This document shows, piece after piece, positions 58,745 through 64,000 of a stretch of DNA of 64,000 bases (its first letter is position 1; each line of letters begins with the position of its first letter). Origin of the DNA: Arthrobacter humicola (GTDB lineage: Bacteria; Actinomycetota; Actinomycetes; Actinomycetales; Micrococcaceae); NCBI RefSeq assembly GCF_022803015.1, contig NZ_JAFKON010000001.1:868001-932000 (forward strand). The letters run 5' to 3'. Below the pieces are notes generated by a model. It ran no database searches. It had not been told where the DNA came from and saw only the letters and a program-made list of their open reading frames with translations. The position numbers and the translations under genes were made by a program.

Positions 58745-59956
58745 TCAGGACGGGGCGTAGCCTGGGGCCAGGGACGACCGGCGGAAGTCGGTCTGCCAAA
58801 CGTCCGTCTCCTGCCCGTCGGCGTCGGTGAGGACGTAGTCGGGCCAGCGGTCAAACGCGGAACAAGGATGGGAAATCCCGAAATCCACCGTGTCGGTGAC
58901 ATCCACTCCGGACACCCCGGTGAGCACCGCATGATGGTCGAAGAGATTGCGCACCGCTGCGGTTGTAGCGGGCTTGAGGGCTCCGTCCGCGGTCCGGACC
59001 GAGAGGACGCTGGGCAGTCCGGCGTCGTAGGGAAGGTCCCGTTTGCCGGCGCCGACGACGGCCAACCCGGCTTCGGGCGTGGACAGGACGATCGCGCGAA
59101 CGGAGAGCGCCGGAATGAGTCCCGGAACGGGGCTGACGGCGGCATAGGTGCCGTGGTCGTGGGTGACGTAGCAGCCCGATCGGAGAAGAATTCGCGTTCC
59201 GGGCACCTGGCCGCGGTCGGGAAGGAACTCAACCACGCGGTCAGGGAACGCCGACCCACCCATGGAGTAGATGGGAGTGGCGGTTTCAAAGAACTCCGCC
59301 GCTTCCAGATAGACGTCCCGCACCAGCCGGCAGTGCCGGTCAACTGCAGTGACCGTATCCTCAGCGCGGCTGTTGGGCACGACGCCTTCATACCCGGCAA
59401 CACCCACCAGCCTCAGTCCCGGCGTGACACGGACCAGCCCGGCCAGGCGCAGACCCTCGGACAGGCTGCGGATGCCGGTGCGCCCGCCGGGGGTTCCGAC
59501 GTCGATCAGCACCTCCAGGTCGGCCGCCGCGCCGTCGAAGATCTCGGCAGCCACCTTCACCCCTGCTGCCGAATCGACGAAGCAGCGGATTTCCCGGGCG
59601 GGATCTTCCTCCAGCCAGGCACGGACACGCGTTAGTCCGGACCTGTCGACGATCTCGTTGGCGACGAGGACGCGCTGATGACCCCAGCGCAGTGCCGAGG
59701 CGACTTGATCCACGGTGGCGACAGTGACGCCGACGGCGCCGGCCGCCAACTGCCGCTCGATGATCGGTGCCGACATCGTTGTCTTGACGTGCGGTGCGAG
59801 TTCCACGCCCCGATCCCGGCACCACGCCGCCATGACCCGGATGTTGTTCTCGAGGGCAGCGCTGTTGAGCCGCAGTTGCGGATACGCCGGCTCCGTGAGG
59901 CGCGTTGCCGCGAAGTCCGCATCGGTTCCGTCCGATCTTCCGCCCAGCCTGCTCAC
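58745..59956 (-). CDS. D-threonine-aldolase/D-serine-dehydratase-like PLP enzyme
   Basis: 403 aa from GTG 59956, with AGGGG seven bases upstream; the frame could extend to a TTG at 60004. Alanine-racemase-like N-terminal barrel with the PLP lysine in LAPHVKTTMS, GTPGGRTGIRS for the phosphate, and a C-terminal domain with HDHGTY and HPCSAFDRW holding the metal His and Cys typical of D-serine dehydratase (DSD1) and D-threonine aldolase. Breaks down a D-hydroxy amino acid in the cytoplasm. It follows the copper amine oxidase gene by 138 bases, so joint amine/amino-acid use is possible but unproven. Confidence 0.9.
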   Translation of the reverse strand: MSRLGGRSDGTDADFAATRLTEPAYPQLRLNSAALENNIRVMAAWCRDRGVELAPHVKTTMSAPIIERQLAAGAVGVTVATVDQVASALRWGHQRVLVANEIVDRSGLTRVRAWLEEDPAREIRCFVDSAAGVKVAAEIFDGAAADLEVLIDVGTPGGRTGIRSLSEGLRLAGLVRVTPGLRLVGVAGYEGVVPNSRAEDTVTAVDRHCRLVRDVYLEAAEFFETATPIYSMGGSAFPDRVVEFLPDRGQVPGTRILLRSGCYVTHDHGTYAAVSPVPGLIPALSVRAIVLSTPEAGLAVVGAGKRDLPYDAGLPSVLSVRTADGALKPATTAAVRNLFDHHAVLTGVSGVDVTDTVDFGISHPCSAFDRWPDYVLTDADGQETDVWQTDFRRSSLAPGYAPS

Positions 59957-60094
59957 ACGTATCCCCTGTTCTTTAGTCCCAAAATGCTGCCTCGACTCCG
60001 ACAAATCTACTTCAGTGACGTGCCTCTGGCGGCACGCCCTGGCCCGGGCCGCCTAAACGTCCAGCGCCGGGTTCCGGTCGAAGAAGCCGGCCGG

Positions 60095-61954
60095 CTAAAG
60101 CCAGAACGCGACAGTGTCCACCGGCATAACCGGCCACTCCTCCGGCCGCGGGATGTGGTGAATGCCAAAGACGTACCAAAGGACGACGTCGGTGTTTTCC
60201 ACGGACCGCCCCTGCCGCACCCATTCGGGCATTCCCAGCCCGCCTGTGCCTTGGTTCACGAACTCGCCGGCCGGCCAGCGTTCCGCGGCATCGTTGGGCG
60301 TCACCCATACCGTGTGCCCGATGACCTCCGCACGCTGGAAAACCGGAGATGCCGGGTCAAAGAACGACGGGAAAGCTGCGCCGGGCACCAGCTTGTACGA
60401 CACCGGGGTCCCGAGCCCGTTGACCGAGTTGTCGTTCGCCACCGTCCAGGCCCGCTGGGTCTCCCAGGAGTAGTCGTCGTGCCCCTCGGTCGTGATGGGG
60501 GTCTTGTTCTGATGCAAGGCGAGCCCGTACGGATTGCCCGGACCCATCGGGACCATCGCGGTTTCCGAACGGTAAACGGTATTTGCGGTGCCGTCGATGT
60601 CCAGGTCGAGCCGGGCCACGAGGAAGTGCTGGTGGAAGGGTGCGTAGGTGCGGTTGTCCACCAGCGTTCCGCTCGGATGCTGCTGGCCCTCGCCGAAATG
60701 GCTGACCACCATGATGCCGGTGGCCCTCACCTCACACTCAATGTTCCCGTCCTGGTAGAAGCGCCAGTACACCAGGTATTCATAGTTGGCCACGGTGACA
60801 TGGAAAGAAATCACCAGTCGACGTATCCGGCGCACTTCCATGCCGCCGTCGTGATCGATGTGCTTCCATAACACCGCCCCATCCTCTTCGTGGATGCAGA
60901 TGGCGTTCCTGATGGTGTAGGGCTCCCCCGCAGAATTGTGCATGACCGCATCCAAATACCGGATTTCCCCGAGGCAGTCACAGCCCAGTTCCAGCGAGGT
61001 CGTCATGAATCCCAGACCCCATTCGCCGACGTCGAACGCGGTGCGCCGGTAGTGGTCATCGCTGGGATCCCGGTAGGGAACGGCCATTTCGGCGAAGGAC
61101 AGGCGGTTCGCGATCGGCCGTTCGCGGCCGCCGTCACGATAGCTGACCCGGTGCAGCGTCAGCCCCTCGCGGTAGTTGAACCCGACGCGCATGGACCAGT
61201 TCTGCCAGCTGATCCTGTTGCCGTCCATCTGAAAGGAAACGCCTTCGGGCTGGACAATGTCCAGTGGCTTGAGCGGTTCGCGGGTGCTTGCGTCGCGGAG
61301 CCGGTCCGGGATCAGCGCCGGAACATATTCGCCCATGATCTCGGGACGGTCCACCACAAAAGTGTCCTCGATGTCCAGCAGTTCCATGGAAGCCAGGTCA
61401 ATGACGCAGTGGAACCCGTTGACCGGCCCCGCATAGGGGTTGGCGCCCGCACGGGCACGGACCCACGTATCGGACCAGCCGATCCGGCGCCCCTGGTACT
61501 CCTCCCGGATCATTGACAGGCCATAGGTCCACACGTCCATGAAGACCAGGGACAGATCAGTGATGCCGCGCTTGGCAAGCGCAGCGATCACCTGCGGGTG
61601 GCTGCGCAGCGCTCCGTCAGCTTCTTCCCACTCGTCGACGGTCATGTTCGCCTGAACGCCAGGGATATGGGTGAAGGAGAGGACAACCCCGTGAGTCAGC
61701 GACAGCCGCGCCTGGTAGGTCTTGTTGGAGGACCGTTCGAAGCAGTTCACGCCGACGATCCGCTCCGGAGCCGGCGCGTCGGCATCGGCTTCGAAGGCTA
61801 CGACGGCAGCCTTTTCCGGTTCGATCAGCTCGATTGCGGCAAGCCGCCACGCCGGAAACGTGACGCCCTGCGCGCTCGCGAGCAAGGACGCAGCTGCACG
61901 GAACTCGTCCTCGCCCAGCGGATCCAGCGGATGAGACGGCGCGGACCTTCTCAC
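60095..61954 (-). CDS. Copper-containing primary-amine oxidase
   Basis: 619 aa from GTG 61954, chosen because AAGGAGG lies five bases upstream. A longer frame from 61984 has no ribosome site. The topaquinone precursor is Tyr391 in TVANYEYLVYW (consensus NY[DE]). Copper His residues are in APFHQHFLVARLD and near IHHIPRPEEWPVMP. LVFMDVWTYGLSM holds the catalytic base region. It oxidises primary amines to aldehyde, ammonia and H2O2. No signal peptide, as in Arthrobacter phenylethylamine or histamine oxidases. The aquaporin gene lies just upstream in the same direction (36 bases), which may help handle peroxide. Confidence 0.95.
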   Translation of the reverse strand: MRRSAPSHPLDPLGEDEFRAAASLLASAQGVTFPAWRLAAIELIEPEKAAVVAFEADADAPAPERIVGVNCFERSSNKTYQARLSLTHGVVLSFTHIPGVQANMTVDEWEEADGALRSHPQVIAALAKRGITDLSLVFMDVWTYGLSMIREEYQGRRIGWSDTWVRARAGANPYAGPVNGFHCVIDLASMELLDIEDTFVVDRPEIMGEYVPALIPDRLRDASTREPLKPLDIVQPEGVSFQMDGNRISWQNWSMRVGFNYREGLTLHRVSYRDGGRERPIANRLSFAEMAVPYRDPSDDHYRRTAFDVGEWGLGFMTTSLELGCDCLGEIRYLDAVMHNSAGEPYTIRNAICIHEEDGAVLWKHIDHDGGMEVRRIRRLVISFHVTVANYEYLVYWRFYQDGNIECEVRATGIMVVSHFGEGQQHPSGTLVDNRTYAPFHQHFLVARLDLDIDGTANTVYRSETAMVPMGPGNPYGLALHQNKTPITTEGHDDYSWETQRAWTVANDNSVNGLGTPVSYKLVPGAAFPSFFDPASPVFQRAEVIGHTVWVTPNDAAERWPAGEFVNQGTGGLGMPEWVRQGRSVENTDVVLWYVFGIHHIPRPEEWPVMPVDTVAFWL

Positions 61955-61990
61955 GGCGCCCTCCTTCTGCGAGATCACGTTCACGGCCCG

Positions 61991-62842
61991 CTACGGCTTC
62001 TCTTCCTCGGCGGCCTCGGTGAAGAGGGCACCCTGCGCGGCTCCCGAGCCCGACCTCCCGCCGCCCGCTCCGCGCAGGATGAATGCGATACCGACGGCGG
62101 CGGCCGCGCCGACCAGCGGCCCGGCGACATACACCCAGTAGTCGCTGAAATTTCCGCTGGCGAGATCCGGCCCGAACGTTCGTGCCGGATTCATCGACGT
62201 GCCGGAGATGGGGCTGCCCCACAGGCCTGCCAAGGCGATGTACGCGCCGACCCCGAACGCCCCAAACAGCCCGACGTTCTGGGCCCCGGAGGCGGTTCCC
62301 AGGATGACGCTGACCAGCACCATCGTCAGCAGTGCCTCCATCAGGAACGCGGCGCCGGCCGTATAACCAGCCGCCGGATAGTTTGAACCGTAGGTGGCGG
62401 AGACGCCGATCACGCCCTGCAGCAGCAGACAGGCGAGCGTCGCGCCAATGAGCTGAACGACGATGTAGCCCGGCACCCGGCGCCACGGGAAATCACCGCG
62501 GAGCGCGAACGCAATGCTGACCGCAGGGTTCAGATGCGCGCCCGAGATCTTGCCCATGAACAAGATGATGCCCATGACCATCAGGCCCGGAGCCACCACT
62601 GCCGCCGTGCGGCTGATGACACCGGGGAACGCCTGGCCCATCATACCGCCGCCGGCCGCGACGACCACGAGCAGGAACGTGCCGTACAACTCAGAGAACA
62701 GGCGCCGCCATTCCTGGCGCGGATCATTAAAATCCTCAATCCGCTGCACGACGCTTTGCTCTACTGTTCCCAGCACGTTGGGGATGACGCGGTGATGGGC
62801 GTGGCCCTGGTTAGCGCTGTCTTTGTCCTGATTTGCCGCCAT
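61991..62842 (-). CDS. Aquaporin / MIP-family channel
   Basis: 283 aa from ATG 62842 (GGAGGCGG upstream). Both NPA boxes are present: SGAHLNPAVS and GTSMNPARTFGP. Six membrane helices and two half helices fit. An N-terminal hydrophilic tail of about 50 residues and a Gly/Ser/Glu-rich C-terminal tail flank the channel. The residues after the second box (ARTFGP) resemble water-selective aquaporins more than glycerol facilitators, but the filter cannot be settled by eye. Water or peroxide passage is likely. Same direction as the amine oxidase gene. Confidence 0.93.
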   Translation of the reverse strand: MAANQDKDSANQGHAHHRVIPNVLGTVEQSVVQRIEDFNDPRQEWRRLFSELYGTFLLVVVAAGGGMMGQAFPGVISRTAAVVAPGLMVMGIILFMGKISGAHLNPAVSIAFALRGDFPWRRVPGYIVVQLIGATLACLLLQGVIGVSATYGSNYPAAGYTAGAAFLMEALLTMVLVSVILGTASGAQNVGLFGAFGVGAYIALAGLWGSPISGTSMNPARTFGPDLASGNFSDYWVYVAGPLVGAAAAVGIAFILRGAGGGRSGSGAAQGALFTEAAEEEKP

Positions 62843-62917
62843 GGCTGTCCGCCTCCGCAGGTTCTGGCCATGTGGTCTGCCGTGCCCAGCCTCGGTCTGC
62901 CACCTCAGAAGGCCAAT

Positions 62918-62949
62918 GTACCGCTGCCGGCGACGGTTGTCAGCGGTAC
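62918..62949. promoter_or_regulatory. 9-bp inverted repeat in aquaporin/K+ channel spacer
   Basis: GTACCGCTG and its complement CAGCGGTAC, 14 bases apart, between two divergent membrane-protein genes. Possible shared operator. Confidence 0.45.
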
Positions 62950-63039
62950 GCGGGTGGCTCGCTGTCAGCTGGTGGCGGGCTTGGGACAGTGTGGCAATTT
63001 CGTAAGGACATCCGCGGGACAAAGTCCTAGCATTCAGCC

Positions 63040-63819
63040 ATGAGGCAAGAAACCTGGCAAAAGTATTCCGAGTGGCCCCTCGTCGGTGCGGCTTTTGTTT
63101 TTCTGGCGGCCTACTCCATCCTCGTCATTGCCGAACCGCCGCAGCCCTACGCCGACCTTCTCGAAATCGTCGTGGGGTCAACGTGGGTCGCCTTCGGCGC
63201 CGACTACATCGTGAAGTTGCTCCTGGCGCCCCATCGGGGCCGGTGGTTCGTCCGCCACCCCTTGGACCTGCTCATGGTGGTGCTCCCCGTTGCGCGGCCG
63301 TTGCGGCTCCTGCGTCCGTTCACCTTGCGCCGGGTCATGGAACGGGCCCCGGGCACCGCCATCAGGACCCGCGTCCTGGCCTACGTCATTGTCTCCGCGA
63401 TCCTCCTGCTTTACACGGTCGCCCTGAGCGTCTTCAATTTCGAAAAGGGCGCACCGAACGCGAATATCACCTCAATGGGCGACTCGTTGTGGTGGGCAAT
63501 TGTCACCATCACAACGATCGGCTATGGCGACTACTACCCCGTAACCGTTCCGGGCCGGTGGGCTGCGGCCACGCTGATGGTCGGCGGGTTTGCAGTCCTG
63601 AGCATGGTCACGGCGGTGGTGTCCTCCTGGCTCGTTGAAAGTGTGACGGCAGCAACCAATCTGCGGAAGCGGTCGGACGAAGGCATCGGCAGCGAGGAAC
63701 GTGCCCGCCTCGTGGCCCAGATCAGCAGGCTCCATGACCAGCTCGCCCAGGGACCGGGCGATTCCGGCAGCACCCCGGCCCTCGGAGAGACACCCAAAGA
63801 ACCGCCTCAGGGGCATTGA
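63040..63819 (+). CDS. Voltage-gated-like potassium channel
   Basis: 259 aa. Six membrane segments are expected. The fourth carries regularly spaced arginines (RPLRLLRPFTLRRVMER), like a voltage sensor, and the pore loop has the filter TTITTIGYGDYYP. After the last helix a charged C-terminal region (NLRKRSDEGIGSEERARLVAQISRLHDQLAQ) may form a short coiled coil. KvAP/KcsA-type Ion_trans family. ATG 63040 lacks a ribosome site and lies six bases after TAGCAT, consistent with a leaderless mRNA. Conducts K+ in response to voltage. Confidence 0.93.
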   Translation: MRQETWQKYSEWPLVGAAFVFLAAYSILVIAEPPQPYADLLEIVVGSTWVAFGADYIVKLLLAPHRGRWFVRHPLDLLMVVLPVARPLRLLRPFTLRRVMERAPGTAIRTRVLAYVIVSAILLLYTVALSVFNFEKGAPNANITSMGDSLWWAIVTITTIGYGDYYPVTVPGRWAAATLMVGGFAVLSMVTAVVSSWLVESVTAATNLRKRSDEGIGSEERARLVAQISRLHDQLAQGPGDSGSTPALGETPKEPPQGH

Positions 63820-63890
63820 CGCTGCCTGCGTTGCGCTTGGACTGTCCTGACGCCATGGCCGCAGCCGGCCGGAGCGGGTACAACTGATTC

Positions 63891-64000
63891 ATGACCACCC
63901 CTTCCCTGGTGCTCGGCCCTATGGTGCGGTACGTGGATGAGACGTCGGCGAGTGTCTGGGTGGAGACCCAAACCGCTGCCCGGGTTTCCATCCGTGCCGG
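63891..64000 (+). CDS. PhoD-like metallophosphatase (partial, N-terminus only)
   Basis: 36 codons are visible: MTTPSLVLGPMVRYVDETSASVWVETQ and onward to the window edge. This is the N-terminal beta-domain start common to actinobacterial PhoD-like alkaline phosphatases (LVLGPMLRYV....ATVWVE). The catalytic part lies outside. No signal peptide, as in the cytoplasmic PhoD-like subgroup. ATG 63891 has no ribosome site; TACAAC six bases upstream suggests leaderless transcription. Confidence 0.75.
   Translation, partial: MTTPSLVLGPMVRYVDETSASVWVETQTAARVSIRA

Noticed and set aside
1..64000. CRISPR arrays, tRNA or rRNA genes, insertion sequences, prophage or integrative element boundaries
   Set aside because: No spaced identical repeats, no tRNA-like TTCGA arm in a cloverleaf, and no transposase or integrase protein was found on reading both strands.

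Overview
The window is high-GC DNA with dense, often overlapping genes (ATGA, TGATG and TAATG junctions), many GTG starts and many probable leaderless transcripts. Gene content and protein style fit a soil or plant-associated actinobacterium of the Arthrobacter/Pseudarthrobacter type (Micrococcaceae). This placement is inferred from style, not from a marker gene. I found no rRNA, tRNA, CRISPR array, transposase, integrase or phage gene. The first gene (DUF3500) and the last (PhoD-like) run off the window.

1-20.5 kb is one catabolic locus. Reading leftward from about 18 kb: a solute-binding lipoprotein, a Dpp-type permease, an unusual permease-ATPase fusion and a second ATPase; then an alpha-L-rhamnosidase (GH78), an esterase and a VOC protein; then a second GH78, two more esterases, a fumarylacetoacetase-family hydrolase, a PheA/TfdB-type FAD monooxygenase and a DUF3500 protein. 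A GH1 beta-glucosidase and an IclR-type regulator read rightward. Neither GH78 nor the GH1 has a signal peptide, so the simplest model is import of an intact rhamnosyl-glucoside (possibly an acylated plant phenolic glycoside), cytoplasmic removal of sugars and acyl groups, then attack on the aromatic aglycone. Five related palindromes of the form TTTCA-N5/6-(T/G)GAAA occur only around these genes and look like the operators of the IclR protein.

20.7-37.6 kb is mixed housekeeping and stress content: an ABM-like small protein, a terpene-cyclase-fold protein, two universal stress proteins, a MalT-type LuxR regulator, a K+ channel, membrane proteins, a class II glutamine amidotransferase, a lipoprotein, AI-2E, GAP, DHA2 and LysE transporters, and thioredoxin reductase. 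The intergenic stretch 28.7-29.0 kb is packed with perfect inverted repeats.

37.7-45.5 kb holds a QorB-like reductase, a DODA-type dioxygenase, and a RibA (GTP cyclohydrolase II) joined in frame to the start of an acyl-CoA-dehydrogenase-type flavoprotein whose remainder is frameshifted. It also holds an orphan PIN-domain gene, a MocR regulator whose start codon overlaps that of a divergent EamA exporter, and a PaiB-like protein.

45.5-58.3 kb looks like a nitrogen-scavenging region. A LacI-type regulator with two identical 16-bp palindromes faces an asparaginase / polysaccharide-deacetylase-family / MFS / two-SDR operon. A PucR regulator faces a 5-oxoprolinase set (PxpA, B, C) that also carries its own biotin carrier and biotin carboxylase. 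Cyclic imides, lactams or half-amides are plausible substrates (inference).

58.4-64 kb: a small ABM-like protein, a D-threonine-aldolase-like PLP enzyme, a copper amine oxidase, an aquaporin, a voltage-sensor-like K+ channel and the start of a PhoD-like phosphatase.
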